The notes under the pieces were generated by a model. It did no database searches, was not told the origin of the DNA, and saw only the letters and a list, made by a program, of their open reading frames with translations. Positions 9,707 to 22,390 of a stretch of 44,484 nucleotides of DNA are shown here, in pieces (positions within the stretch are counted from its first letter, which is position 1; each line of letters opens with the position of its first letter). The DNA comes from an uncultured Clostridium sp. Lineage in GTDB: Bacteria > Bacillota > Clostridia > TANB77 > CAG-508. The DNA is taken from the NCBI GenBank assembly GCA_945949485.1, contig CAMFER010000007.1, positions 1 through 44,484 of the forward strand, given 5' to 3'. Both the position numbers and the translations under genes were made by a program.

Positions 9707-10639
9707 TTATTTATTTTTCATTAAATATTCTTCTAGATTTTGAACGTTATTAATATTAAATACATTAGCTTCTTTATTATCTTTTTTTTCAAATCCTGTT
9801 AATGCTTTTCCTGGTCCTATTTCTACATATTCTTCTATATTTTCCTCCTGCATCTTTTGAATTGCCTTATCTAATCTTACAGGACTTATTATATGTTTTT
9901 CTAAAATTTCTTTTATGTTGTCCCCTTTTTTATAATATGAACCATCAATATTTTTAATAACTTTTGCTTTTCCTTCTTTAAACTCAATTTTTTCTAATTC
10001 TTTAGCAAATTCTTCACTTGCCTTTTTTAATTTAATTGTATGAAAAGGTCCGCTAGTCTTTAATGGGGCTATTCTTTTGGCACCTGCTTCTTTAAGTAAA
10101 TCACTAGCCGTTTCTATAGCTTCTTTTTCACCTGATATAACTGTTTGAATCTTGCAGTTATAGTTTGCAGGAACTATAAATTTTCCTGTATCATTTATTT
10201 TCTTGCAAATTTCTTCTATCTTTTTAGAATCAAGACCTATTACTGCAGCCATAGAATATTCTTCTTCTGGCAATAAATTGTCCATATAATATCCTCTTTT
10301 TTTAATTAAATTTATTCCATCTTCAAAAGATATTATTCCTGAATATATTAAAGCTGTATATTCTCCTAAGCTTAGTCCTACAGATATATCTGCTTCTATA
10401 TTATTTTTCTTTAAAACTTCTAAAAAAGCAAGACTTGTTGTTAATATTGAAATTTGTGTAAATTCTGTTTTATTTAATTTTTCTTCAGGTCCTTCAAAAC
10501 ATAATTTCTTAACATCAATTCCTGAAATTCTTGATGCTTCATCATAAATTTTTCTTGCTTCTTCGTACTTTTCATATAAATCTTTTCCCATACCTACAAC
10601 TTGGGCACCTTGCCCAGGAAATAAAAAAGCTCTTTTCAT
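9707..10639 (-). CDS. fabD: malonyl-CoA:ACP transacylase FabD
   Basis: A 310-aa transacylase loading malonate onto acyl carrier protein. It has the oxyanion-hole PGQGAQ, the nucleophile elbow GLSLGEYTAL and the catalytic histidine in GPFHT. The 71-base gap from fabH holds no gene, so neither an enoyl reductase (fabK) nor acpP is present between them. Confidence 0.96.
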   Translation of the reverse strand: MKRAFLFPGQGAQVVGMGKDLYEKYEEARKIYDEASRISGIDVKKLCFEGPEEKLNKTEFTQISILTTSLAFLEVLKKNNIEADISVGLSLGEYTALIYSGIISFEDGINLIKKRGYYMDNLLPEEEYSMAAVIGLDSKKIEEICKKINDTGKFIVPANYNCKIQTVISGEKEAIETASDLLKEAGAKRIAPLKTSGPFHTIKLKKASEEFAKELEKIEFKEGKAKVIKNIDGSYYKKGDNIKEILEKHIISPVRLDKAIQKMQEENIEEYVEIGPGKALTGFEKKDNKEANVFNINNVQNLEEYLMKNK

Positions 10640-10710
10640 ATTATTTTTCTCCTCGTATAATATGTTTATAAGGTTTATTTAATATGAATTTTATAAACAT
10701 ATTCTTTCTT

Positions 10711-11637
10711 TTATATTTCTAATAAAATACTTCCTGTATTCAATCCTCCGCCATATCCTAAAAGTATTATTTTATCACCACTTTTTAATAATTTTTCTTT
10801 TTTAAGTTCATCTATAGCTATTGGTATACTAGCACAAAAAGTATTTCCTACTTTATCAATATTTACATACATCTTTTCTTTATCTATTTTTAGTCTATTT
10901 GCTATCCCATTCATTATTTTCAAATTTGATTGATGTGGAATTATGTATTTTATATCTTCCATTTTTTCATTTGATTTTTCTAATAAATCTAATATATTTT
11001 TTGTTGTATTTGTAACAGCATATTTATATACTTCTTTTCCATTCATCTTAATTGTTTCTTCTGATTTACAAGTCAAAATCTCATTATTGTCTTCTTCTGC
11101 CTCAATTAAAGAAAAATATTTTTTATTTTGTTTTGACTTTTCAATTAATGTAGCTCCTGCTCCATCAGATAAAACAACAGATGTTGAAACATCATTTACA
11201 TCTATATATCTTGATAAAATATCAACTCCAATTATTAAAGCTTTTTCTACTCTTCCTGTTTCTATATACATTTTTGCAATATCAAATGCATTTATATATC
11301 CACTACAACCTGCTAAAATATCTAATGCTATACATTTTTCAATTTTTAAATGTTTTTGGATATAGTTTGATATACCAGGCATCAGATTATTAGTAGTTGT
11401 TGTAGCTGTTATTATTAATCCTATTCCTTCTTTAGATATATTTTTTTCAAACAAATTATTTACTGCTTTTAATGCTATTTTTTCTATTGTTTCTCCAATA
11501 GAATAAAACCTTTTTTCTATTCCTGTTCTTTTTCTAATATATCCATCTTCTAACCCTAACCTCTTCTCTATCTTATCATTAGAAACCTCTGGCTTTGGAA
11601 GATATATTCCTGTTTCTATTATTTCTATATTATTCAT
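10711..11637 (-). CDS. fabH: beta-ketoacyl-ACP synthase III
   Basis: A 308-aa initiating condensing enzyme joining acetyl-CoA (or a branched primer) to malonyl-ACP. Active residues are the cysteine in LAGCSGY, histidine in IPHQSN and asparagine in GNTFCAS. I start at MNNIEI because GAGGAAC lies just upstream; eight more in-frame codons exist. It is the first gene of the operon and probably its regulated entry point. Confidence 0.95.
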   Translation of the reverse strand: MNNIEIIETGIYLPKPEVSNDKIEKRLGLEDGYIRKRTGIEKRFYSIGETIEKIALKAVNNLFEKNISKEGIGLIITATTTTNNLMPGISNYIQKHLKIEKCIALDILAGCSGYINAFDIAKMYIETGRVEKALIIGVDILSRYIDVNDVSTSVVLSDGAGATLIEKSKQNKKYFSLIEAEEDNNEILTCKSEETIKMNGKEVYKYAVTNTTKNILDLLEKSNEKMEDIKYIIPHQSNLKIMNGIANRLKIDKEKMYVNIDKVGNTFCASIPIAIDELKKEKLLKSGDKIILLGYGGGLNTGSILLEI

Positions 11638-11692
11638 TAGTTCCTCTTTCTTAAATCTCATATTTTCATTATATATTTATACATCATTTACA

Positions 11693-11721
11693 ATATTTTT
11701 TCTATTAGTCTGAACGGTCAA
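11693..11721 (-). promoter_or_regulatory. possible promoter of the fatty acid operon
   Basis: On the minus strand TTGACC (11716-11721) is followed, after 17 bases, by AAATAT (11693-11698), a weak -10. The stretch TTGACCGTTCAGACTAA over the -35 looks like an imperfect operator, but I cannot assign a repressor. It is the only plausible promoter in the gap upstream of fabH. Confidence 0.35.
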
Positions 11722-11737
11722 TTTTATTTTTTCACGC

Positions 11738-11796
11738 AAAAAAATACTAATATCTTCAAGAAAAATTTATATATTTTTTCTTAAAAATATTAGCAT
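11738..11796 (-). terminator. intrinsic terminator after the WG-repeat gene
   Basis: A long AT-rich hairpin (ATGCTAATATTTTTAAGAAA and its near complement) is followed on the minus strand by seven T. It separates the WG-repeat gene from the fatty acid operon. Confidence 0.7.
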
Positions 11797-11813
11797 TATT
11801 TATTTAAAATATT

Positions 11814-13271
11814 TTATTCATTTTCTTCTGAAATCTCTTCTTCAATTACATTTACTTCTTCAGAAGAAGCATTTGCGTTATTAACATTGTTACCTGCACT
11901 ATTATTGCTATTTTGTGTTGTATTTGTATTAGAATTTGTACTTGTATTTTTTGTATTTATCCCCATATCATCTAGATATTTTTCAGCATCAATTTGATTA
12001 TCATTTACAGAGATATAGTAACTCTTCTCTCCTCCTGATATTGTCATATATATATCATCAGCAACTGTTGTAAATAGTTCTTGTCCAGAGGCATTTACTA
12101 ATGTATATTTATTATCTTTGCATGCAACAAATACATTATAGTCAGGGATTTCTAATAAATTCAAAGCATTTTTATTATTTGAAGCAATATATCCTATTTG
12201 GTCATACTTATAATCTACTACTAGCTTTCCATTTACATCATATAATCCCCAATATTTGTCTTTTCTTGCTGGAATCAAATTATCTACTAATATATATTTA
12301 TTTTTTATATTGTTTTGCGCAAAATTAGAAATATCTATTCCTATTTCATCATTTTCTATATGAATTTTTATATTTCCAGCCTTATCTAGAACTCCATACT
12401 TACCATCTTTTTTAGCTAGATATAATCCTAACTTTTGATCCATAAGTTCTATACTATCATACATTAATTGTACTTTTGTTTCACCATTTTTTGAAATTAT
12501 ACCAACCTTATTGTTATTTGTAACAAAAAAATCTCCTGAAACAGGCATATATTCTATCTTATCGTATTTAGGCTCTAATATTTGATTTCCATCTAAATCA
12601 ACTACTCCATATTTTTCTTGTCCCGCTTTTTTTACAACCATCATATCTTGTAAAATTGCTTTTTGGTTTGCAAATTCTGGACTAATTTCTTCATATCCAA
12701 AATCTAATACAGCATTTGTATATGTTTTAACTAGATATGGTAATGTATATATATGTATTCTATTTTTTTCTTGGTCATATTGAAAACTTATATTAAATGC
12801 CTTTTCTAATCCCTCTTGAGTTGTATATAGTACTCCATTTCTAGCTTCAACAGGAGTCTTTATATTTTCACATTCATAATTTTCATTTTCACTTGTCAAA
12901 TCTAATTTATATATTTCTGTAGAATTCAAAGCCAAATTTGCAACTTCTGATTCATTTTGTACATAGCATTTACTCTGTGACTCTGATTTTTCAGTATATT
13001 CACCGTTATAGCTTTCATATCCCAAATAGCTTGCTATTTCTTTAATAGGAGCTTTAACTTCTCCATTTTCAACAACTAAAATTTGTAATAATTTATTATT
13101 TAATTGACCATCAAGATATACCTTTAATTGTTTGTTTTCTAAATACCCTAGATATGCGACTATTGCAATAATTATCAAGATAACCACTATAATAGATCCT
13201 AATATTATTCCTGCAGTTCTTTTCTTTTTCTTTTCTTCTTTTTTTTGAAAACTTTCCTCAATTAAATTCAT
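11814..13271 (-). CDS. membrane-anchored WG-repeat protein
   Basis: A 485-aa protein of unknown function. Residues 21-45 form one membrane helix after a lysine-rich start. The outside part begins with a region like the copper amine oxidase N-terminal or stalk domain (VYLDGQLNN, VKAPIKEIASYLGY). It continues with WG beta repeats such as KYGVVDLDGNQILEPKYDKI, KYGVLDKAGNI and YWGLYDVNGKLVVDYKYD. The tail is Asn/Thr/Ser-rich and ends in an acidic stretch. A cell-surface structural or binding role is inferred from the repeats. Confidence 0.75.
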   Translation of the reverse strand: MNLIEESFQKKEEKKKKRTAGIILGSIIVVILIIIAIVAYLGYLENKQLKVYLDGQLNNKLLQILVVENGEVKAPIKEIASYLGYESYNGEYTEKSESQSKCYVQNESEVANLALNSTEIYKLDLTSENENYECENIKTPVEARNGVLYTTQEGLEKAFNISFQYDQEKNRIHIYTLPYLVKTYTNAVLDFGYEEISPEFANQKAILQDMMVVKKAGQEKYGVVDLDGNQILEPKYDKIEYMPVSGDFFVTNNNKVGIISKNGETKVQLMYDSIELMDQKLGLYLAKKDGKYGVLDKAGNIKIHIENDEIGIDISNFAQNNIKNKYILVDNLIPARKDKYWGLYDVNGKLVVDYKYDQIGYIASNNKNALNLLEIPDYNVFVACKDNKYTLVNASGQELFTTVADDIYMTISGGEKSYYISVNDNQIDAEKYLDDMGINTKNTSTNSNTNTTQNSNNSAGNNVNNANASSEEVNVIEEEISEENE

Positions 13272-13293
13272 ATGTATACCCCCAAAAATTTTT

Positions 13294-15220
<1,927 letters not shown>

Positions 15221-15239
15221 AATGACATCACCTGTTCCT

Positions 15240-16262
15240 TTATATTATAAGCATTGCATCCCCAAAGCTAAAGAATCTGTATTTTTGTTCTACTGCTTCT
15301 TTATATGCTTTCATTATATAATCTTTACCTGCTAATGCTGAAACAAGCATTAGTAAAGTTGATTGTGGTAAATGAAAGTTTGTAATTAGCCCATCTAAAA
15401 TTTTAAACTTATAACCTGGATATATAAATATTCCTGTGTCAGCCTCTGTTTCTCTTAAATTCCCATCTTCGTCTGCTACTGTTTCTAAAACTCTGCAAGA
15501 AGTAGTCCCAACAGCAATAACTCTATGTTTACTTGCTTTAGCTTTAGCTATTTTATCTACATCTTCTTGTTTTATATAAAAATGTTCCGTATGCATATGA
15601 TGCTCTTCTACATTTTCTTCTTTAACTGGTCTAAAAGTTCCAATTCCTACATGTAATGTAACATTTGCTATTTCTATCCCTTTATCAGAAAGCTTTTGTA
15701 ATAGCTCTTCTGTAAAATGTAATCCTGCTGTAGGTGCTGCTGCTGATCCATCATATTTTGCATATACAGTTTGATATCTATCTTTTTGTTTTAATTCCTC
15801 ATGTATATATGGAGGTAGTGGCATTAATCCTATTTGGTCTAAAATTTCATTAAAAATCCCATCATATATAAATTTTACTTTTCTTGTTCCACCTTCCATA
15901 GTATCTATTATTTCGGCTTTTAACAAACCATCTTTGAAATTTACTTTTGCACCTTTGTGAAGTTTATTTCCAGGTCTTACTATACATTCCCAAATATCGC
16001 CTTCGATATTATTTAACAACAAGAACTCAACTTTTGCACCAGTTTCTTTATTACCATATAGTCTTGCTGGTAACACTTTTGTATTGTTTCTAACTAATAC
16101 ATCTCCTGGCTCTAAATACTCTATTATATCTTTAAAAGTTTTGTGTTCTATTGTTTTTTCTTTTCTATTTAAAACCATTAATCTTGATTCATCTCTTTTT
16201 TCTAATGGTGTTTGTGCTATTAATTCTTCTGGTAAATCATAATTAAAATCTGTTACTTTCAC
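15240..16262 (-). CDS. queA: S-adenosylmethionine:tRNA ribosyltransferase-isomerase
   Basis: A 340-aa enzyme that converts preQ1-tRNA to epoxyqueuosine-tRNA using the ribosyl part of SAM. It shows [36 protein letters not shown] and the C-terminal [14 protein letters not shown]. The start codon is GTG, with GGAG upstream. First gene of a queA-NUDIX-tgt run. Confidence 0.96.
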   Translation of the reverse strand: MKVTDFNYDLPEELIAQTPLEKRDESRLMVLNRKEKTIEHKTFKDIIEYLEPGDVLVRNNTKVLPARLYGNKETGAKVEFLLLNNIEGDIWECIVRPGNKLHKGAKVNFKDGLLKAEIIDTMEGGTRKVKFIYDGIFNEILDQIGLMPLPPYIHEELKQKDRYQTVYAKYDGSAAAPTAGLHFTEELLQKLSDKGIEIANVTLHVGIGTFRPVKEENVEEHHMHTEHFYIKQEDVDKIAKAKASKHRVIAVGTTSCRVLETVADEDGNLRETEADTGIFIYPGYKFKILDGLITNFHLPQSTLLMLVSALAGKDYIMKAYKEAVEQKYRFFSFGDAMLII

Positions 16263-16287
16263 TTTTCTCGTCTCCTTAATTCTATTG

Positions 16288-16348
16288 AAAATTTTGGGAC
16301 AGGTCCAAGTGAGACAAAATGTCTTACTTGGACCTGTCCCAAAATTTT
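16288..16348. repeat. REP-like repeat, inverted double copy
   Basis: A nearly perfect 61-base palindrome between queA and pnp. The outer arms (16288-16310 and 16326-16348) are exact 23-mers containing GGGACAGGTCCAAGT, and an inner AGACA-AAA-TGTCT stem fills the centre with one G-T pair. It shares GGGACAGGTCC and the inner element with three other copies in this window. It may also act as a terminator or mRNA stabiliser for pnp. Confidence 0.85.
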
Positions 16349-16355
16349 TATCTGT

Positions 16356-18464
16356 CTAATCATTTAATCCTTTCATTGTTAGATTTATTCTTCCTTGGTC
16401 GTCTATTTCAGTTACTTTAACAGTTACTTTATCTCCAACATGTAATACATCTTCTATATTTTTAACTCTTTCTTTTGATATTTGAGAAATGTGTAATAAT
16501 CCTTCTTTTCCTCCACATCCTAAATCTACAAATGCTCCAAAGTTCATAAGTCTTACTACTTCACCATAATATATTCCTCCAACTTCTACATCTCTTACTA
16601 TATCTTCAATCATCTCTAATGCTTGCATAGCTTTTTCGTTGTCTTGAGAATATATATATACTTGTCCATCTTCTTCTATATCAATTTTTACTCCAGTTTC
16701 ATCAATTATCTTATTGATAACTTTTCCACCTGTTCCTATTACATCTTTGATTTTTTCAACTTTTATTTGTGTTCCAACTATTCTTGGAGCATATTTAGAT
16801 AATTCTGCTCTTGGTTTATCTATAACTGGTAACATTATATCATCTAATATATGTTGTCTTGCTTTTCTTGTTTTTTCAAAAGCTTCTGCTATTATTTCAT
16901 AAGTTAGACCATCACATTTAATATCAACTTGAATTGCTGTTATACCTTTTTCAGTTCCTCCAACTTTAAAGTCCATATCTCCAAAGAAGTCTTCTAATCC
17001 TTGGATATCTACTAGCATTACATAATCTTCATCATTATCTGGATTTGTTACTAATCCTGTTGAAATACCAGCAACTGGTCTCTTAATTGGTACACCTGCA
17101 TCCATTAATGCTAAAGTACTTCCACAAATACTTGCTTGTGAAGTTGATCCATTTGAAGATAATACTTCTGAAACAACTCTTATAGCATAAGGAAATTCTT
17201 CTTTTGATGGAATTACAGGAACTAATGCTTTTTCTGCTAAAGCTCCATGTCCAATTTCTCTTCTTCCAGGTCCTCTAGATGGTCTTGCTTCACCTACACT
17301 ATAGCTTGGGAAATTATAGTGATGCATATATCTTTTAGATTCTTCTGTTGTATCTATTCCATCTAAAACTTGTTCTTCACTCATCATTCCTAAAGTAGCT
17401 ACTGATAATACTTGAGTTTGTCCTCTTGTAAATAAAGCACTTCCATGTGTTCTAGGCAATAATCCTACTTCACATGATAATGGTCTTATTTCATCTAAAG
17501 CTCTTCCGTCTACTCTTTTATGTTCATTAAAAATCATTTCTCTTACACATTTTTTCTCTAATTTATATATTGCATCTCCTAATTGTTGTTTGTTTTCTTC
17601 AAAAGCTTCTTCTCCATATTTTTCAATATAGCTATTTTCAATTTTTTCTGTTAATTCTGCAATATTATTATCTCTTGTTTCTTTATCAGCTTCTTGAACT
17701 TTTTCTTTCATTTCTTCTTTAAAGTTTTCTTCAAGATAGCTATATAGATCTTTATCTATTTCAAATGATTTGTATTCAAATTTTGGTTTTCCAATATCTT
17801 TTTGAATATCTGAAATAAATTTACATATTTTCTTTATTTCTTTATGAGCTTCTTTTATTGCATTTAACATTACATCATCTGGTACTTCGTTTGCTCCTGC
17901 TTCAATCATTGTTATTTTATTCTCTGTTGCTGCAACTGTTAGTGTTAAATCTGATTTTTTTCTTTGTTCAACTGTTGGATTTATTACAACTTCTCCATCT
18001 ACTAATCCAACATTTACTGCTGCTGTTGGTCCATTAAATGGTATATCAGATATTGCAAGTGCAGAAGCAGCACCAATCATAGCTGCAACTTCTGGAGAAT
18101 TATCTTGATCTACACAAAGTACAGTTCCTACAACTACAACATCATTTCTAAAATCTTTTGGGAATAATGGTCTTAAAGGTCTATCTATAGCTCTTGATGT
18201 TAAAATTGCTTTATCACTTGGTTTACCTTCTCTTTTTAAGAATCCTCCTGGTATTTTCCCTACTGAGTATAATTTTTCTTCAAAATCTACTGACAATGGG
18301 AAAAAGTCAATCCCTTCTCTTGGTTCTTTTGATGCTGTTACATTTACTAGTACACATGTATCTCCATAACGCACTAATACACTACCATTTGAAAGTCCTG
18401 CCATTTTTCCTGTTTCTATTACAAGTTTTCTACCTGCTAATTCAGTTTCATATGTTTTAAACAT
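16356..18464 (-). CDS. pnp: polynucleotide phosphorylase
   Basis: A 702-aa 3'-5' phosphorolytic exoribonuclease of the RNA degradosome. It has two RNase PH domains, an intervening helical domain, a KH domain with VIGTGGKVINKI and a C-terminal S1 domain. It follows rpsO as in most bacteria. The one sense-strand CGG is out of frame (GAC GGA). Confidence 0.97.
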   Translation of the reverse strand: MFKTYETELAGRKLVIETGKMAGLSNGSVLVRYGDTCVLVNVTASKEPREGIDFFPLSVDFEEKLYSVGKIPGGFLKREGKPSDKAILTSRAIDRPLRPLFPKDFRNDVVVVGTVLCVDQDNSPEVAAMIGAASALAISDIPFNGPTAAVNVGLVDGEVVINPTVEQRKKSDLTLTVAATENKITMIEAGANEVPDDVMLNAIKEAHKEIKKICKFISDIQKDIGKPKFEYKSFEIDKDLYSYLEENFKEEMKEKVQEADKETRDNNIAELTEKIENSYIEKYGEEAFEENKQQLGDAIYKLEKKCVREMIFNEHKRVDGRALDEIRPLSCEVGLLPRTHGSALFTRGQTQVLSVATLGMMSEEQVLDGIDTTEESKRYMHHYNFPSYSVGEARPSRGPGRREIGHGALAEKALVPVIPSKEEFPYAIRVVSEVLSSNGSTSQASICGSTLALMDAGVPIKRPVAGISTGLVTNPDNDEDYVMLVDIQGLEDFFGDMDFKVGGTEKGITAIQVDIKCDGLTYEIIAEAFEKTRKARQHILDDIMLPVIDKPRAELSKYAPRIVGTQIKVEKIKDVIGTGGKVINKIIDETGVKIDIEEDGQVYIYSQDNEKAMQALEMIEDIVRDVEVGGIYYGEVVRLMNFGAFVDLGCGGKEGLLHISQISKERVKNIEDVLHVGDKVTVKVTEIDDQGRINLTMKGLND

Positions 18465-18604
18465 TTTAATTCTTCCTTTCTTTTTTCAGCTTTAAATTTG
18501 CACCCTTTATTTTATCAAATTCTTTTAGATTGTAACCTCTAACATATATTATTTATAACAATACATGTTACAAGCTACATAACCTAAAATAAAAATCTGA
18601 TAAA

Positions 18605-18644
18605 AACTTAACAAAAGCCCATGCTAAACAAGCGCTGGGCTTTT
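18605..18644 (-). terminator. terminator or attenuator after rpsO
   Basis: A 9-bp stem AAAAGCCCA/TGGGCTTTT (18613-18621, 18636-18644) is followed on the minus strand by TTAAGTTTTT. It sits just after rpsO and before pnp. The 184-base gap between the two genes shows nothing else. Confidence 0.75.
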
Positions 18645-18648
18645 AAAA

Positions 18649-18915
18649 TTATTTTCTTAAACCTAGTTTTTCAACTATTGTTCTATATCTATTAACATCT
18701 TTCTTTGATAAGTAGTTTAATAGATTTCTTCTTTTACCTACCATTTTCAAAAGACCTCTTCTTGAATGGTTGTCTTTTTTATGGATTTTTAAATGTTCTG
18801 TTAATTCATTAATTCTTTCTGTTAAAAGAGCAATTTGAACTTCTGGAGAACCAGTATCGTTTTCTTCTCTTTTATAAGTATTAATGATTTCTTGTTTTCT
18901 TTCCTTTGTCATCAT
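18649..18915 (-). CDS. rpsO: 30S ribosomal protein S15
   Basis: An 88-aa primary 16S rRNA-binding protein, with the family stretches [27 protein letters not shown] and [12 protein letters not shown]. The start is set by a full AGGAGG ten bases upstream; the next codon is also ATG, and an in-frame GTG nine bases earlier is too close to AGGAGG. Confidence 0.97.
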   Translation of the reverse strand: MMTKERKQEIINTYKREENDTGSPEVQIALLTERINELTEHLKIHKKDNHSRRGLLKMVGKRRNLLNYLSKKDVNRYRTIVEKLGLRK

Positions 18916-19020
18916 AGTTAACACACCTCCTATATATTTTTATCTTCCTTTAACCTGGCTTAAATTTAGGTGCATAAATTTTAGGCTAAGTAAAAGGTCT
19001 GCTTTGTTTTAAGCATACCT

Positions 19021-19049
19021 ATTTTACTATATTTTTGGATAAATTGCAA
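19021..19049 (-). promoter_or_regulatory. promoter of rpsO-pnp
   Basis: TTGCAA (19044-19049), a 17-base spacer and TAAAAT (19021-19026) on the minus strand, giving a leader of about 95 bases. The leader contains two similar TTAGGTGCAT/TTAGGCTAAG stretches and could fold; S15 often controls its own leader, but I cannot show that here. Confidence 0.6.
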
Positions 19050-19097
19050 GTGTTTTTAATCATTTCACAATCTTTTTTCATAAAATTCATATTTTCA

Positions 19098-22000
19098 CTA
19101 CTCTATACTTTTTAGACTTTCTATCATATCAATTTTCTTAAGAGCAAAATATGTTGCAAAATTAACTATTATAGTAAATCCTACAGTTATTAATACTGCA
19201 TATAAATAACTAAGTGGTGCAATTGTTTTACTAAATCTCATCATACTTAGCTCACATGTTTCGATTATAAAGTAGTTTAAGAAATATCCTCCAACTAAGC
19301 CTAATAATATTCCAATTATCGTTAATAATATAGTTTCTCTAGAAATATAGTTATATACTTCTTTGTCATAAAAACCTAAGACTTTGATAGTAGCAAGTTC
19401 TCTAATTCTTTCACTAATATTTACATTTGATAAATTATATAAAACAACAAAAGCTAATAGTCCTGCAGAAACAATTAATATTACAACTACATAATCTAAT
19501 GATTCCATAGTATTATCCATTAGTTGTATTGCATCTGATATCACTTGTAAAGAAGCAACTTCTCCTTTATTCATAATTTCTTTAGATAAAATTTCTTCTT
19601 GTTCTTCATTTATATCATTATTTTGCGTTAACAATATATTTGTTTTATATTCTTCTCCATATAAAACTTCATATAATTCTCTTGACATATATACATAGTG
19701 ATAAATATAATTTTCTGCTATATTTGATATTTTAACTTCTTTTCTTTCTCCATTGCTATCTTCTAAAAATATGGTATCTCCAACCTTTACATCTAAAAGT
19801 TGTGCTGCTTTATCAGTTAAGCAAATCTCATTATTATTCAAAGTTATTGTTTCTTTACTCTTTGCATCATTTATATTAATAATTCCTTTCAACTCCTCTT
19901 TATTTTCTGGAACTATTATTTGAACATCTTCCTCTTGTTTATTACTTATGGCTTTAGCAGAAGTCATATATGTTTCAATAACTCTATTAATTTCTTCTTT
20001 TCCTTCTAATTCTTGTTTCAATTCTTCTATTTTATCATTTTCCAATCCATCTTTTAGAGTTATTTGCATATCATAATCAAATACATGCTCATATTGTAAA
20101 GGCATTAAACTACTAATAGAATTTTTTAATCCAAAACCTGCTAAAATCAAAGAAGTACATCCCAAAATTCCTATAATAGTCATCAAAAACCTCTTCTTGT
20201 ATCTAAAAATATTTCTAACTGTTACTTTTCTACTAAAACTTAAATGTTTCCAAATAAATGGAATTCTTTCTAGTAACACTCTCTTTCCCATCTTAGGAGC
20301 TTTAGGTCTCATTAGTATTGCAGGAGTATCTTTTAACTCTTTTAATATTGCATATAATGTAGCACCAACGATACATCCAAATATCAATAATAATCCTATT
20401 CCACCATATAAAAAGTTAAAACTCAAAGAAATCTCACCTACGTCATACATCATAGAATACATCATCCAAATTATTTTTGGAAGTAATACAAATCCTACGC
20501 ACATTCCTAAAAATCCACCAATTATTGATGCAAGTGTTGCATATATTATATATTTACTTGCTATTTGTATCTTGCTATATCCTAAAGCTTTTAAAGTTCC
20601 TATTTGAGTTCTTTCTTCTTCAACCATTCTAGTCATTGATGTCAAAGAAATTAGTGTAGCTACTATGAAAAACACAGCTGGAAATACTCTTCCTATATTT
20701 TCCACACTATCTGTATCTTGGATAAAACTTACATATCCGCACATTAGAATCCCTGTCTAAAATATACCATGTAGGTTTTTCTATATCGGCTATTTTTGCT
20801 TTTGCATCTATTAATTTAGCCTCTGCTTCTGCTAATTGTTTATTTGCCTCTTCTTCCTGAGCAAGTAATTCTTGTTCTCCATCTTTTAATTCTTGCTTTG
20901 AATTTTCTATTTTTTGTTTAGCATTATATATTTTTGCATATGTAGTTATTTTTGTATTTTTTAGAGTTTTTTCTTGACTCTCCAACTCTATTTTTTCATT
21001 TTCAATTTCTTTTTTTGCATTTTCTAATTCTTGTTTTCCCGAAGCAATCCCAGAATCAATTTGTGCTATAGACTCATTTATCTTATTTTTATTTGCTTCC
21101 AATCCAGCTTTTTGTGTTTCTAAAGTTGCTTTTTCAGTTTCTAATTTTACTCTTTCCTCTTCAGTTAAATCAGGATTTTCTAGTTTTTTAATTACTTCTG
21201 TATACGAAGAATTAACAAGATTCAATCCAATTTCTATCGTTTTCAAATTTCCTTGCAACGTATTTTTTTGACTTTCAAATTCTGCAAACTTGGCATTTGC
21301 ATCATTTTCTTTAGTAATTAATTCATTTTCCCCTTGTGTAATTTGATTTTTTGCATTTTCTATTTCTTTTTCAGCATTAGCAAACTCTGTATTAGCCTTT
21401 TTCTCATTGTTTGCAATTTCTTCTTCTGATGTTTCAATCTTAGCATATCCATCTTCTATTTCTTTTTTTGCATTGGCGATTTCCTCTTCAGCCTCTTGTT
21501 TTTTAGAATTGTATTCTGCCTCAGCTTCTGTAACTTTTTCAGTTGCCTTTTGTTTTAAATCCTCTTGTCTTTTATTTTCTCTTTCATCTTTTATTTCTTC
21601 TATAGCATTTTCTACATTTTCTACTGTTTCTTTGTATTTATCCGTAGAAGTAGTATATTTATTGCTATCTTTTACTTTTATATATCCACTTGCGAAAACA
21701 GCTTTTGCATTTATATTATCTTTGCTTATGTATAAATAATAGTTTATCTTTCCAGTTCCTAAAGAACTATTACCTCTATCTCTAGAAATATACATTGGAC
21801 TATTAACAGTTCCGACTATTTTTAAATTAGTTTGTTTAAGATATGCAATTTCTTCTCCATCATCGTTTGTAGTATTTTCAACCTTTAGTTCTATCGTATC
21901 ACCAATTTGTTTGTTATTAGCCGTTAAAAACTTCTTCTCTACAACACACTCATTTTCATTTTCTGGTAATCGTCCCTCTACTAACTCTGGTTTATTTATA

Positions 22001-22338
22001 TCTTCAACACATAAAACTTTTGCAATAACTTCTTTATTATCTATCTCAATACTTCCATCTGTTTCGTAAGTTCCTATTACTTCATCAACATTTTCTACTT
22101 TTTTAATCTCTTCAATATCTTCACTAGTTAAACCTAAAGTAGACATTACTTGTATATCATAAACATTTTGATTTTTATAATACTTATCAATAGTATCAAC
22201 CATATCTGGAGAAGTACTTCTAACTCCAGCAAAAAAGCCAACGCCTAAAAAAGCCATTAATAAAATAGAAATAAATCTTTTATATGTATTTTTTATCTCT
22301 TTAAAACAATCTTTCAATAAAGTTTTTTTCATGAGCAC
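19098..22338 (-). CDS. FtsX-type ABC transporter permease, read through one CGGA site
   Basis: Read with CGGA as Gly534 this is one 1079-aa permease. It has an N-terminal membrane helix, a large outside region with a long coiled coil rich in Glu, Lys, Asn and Gln (about residues 240-520), the stretch WYILDRDSNV-G-YVSF, then three helices, a second outside domain and a last FtsX-like bundle. This two-FtsX-domain layout with central coiled coil is common among Clostridia MacB-like permeases. Frame 0 stops 10 codons after the site and would lose all core membrane domains. Pairs with the ATPase upstream. Substrate unknown. Confidence 0.85.
20736..20739 (-). other. CGGA recoding site in the ABC permease (Gly534)
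   Basis: Codons read GTG CGGA TAT GTA, giving V-G-Y-V in NVGYVSF, the join between coiled coil and membrane domain. The triplet frame stops at TAG ten codons after CGG. Confidence 0.9.
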
Positions 22339-22345
22339 CTCCTTC

Positions 22346-22388
22346 GGGACAGGTCCAAGTTAGACATTTTGTCCAATTAGGGACATAT
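22346..22388. repeat. REP-like repeat copy A
   Basis: GGGACAGGTCCAAGTT, AGACATTTTGTCC and GGGACATAT in order, between the ABC ATPase stop and the permease start. The permease ribosome binding site (GAAGGAGGTG) follows intact after the repeat. Confidence 0.8.
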
Positions 22389-22390
22389 CT

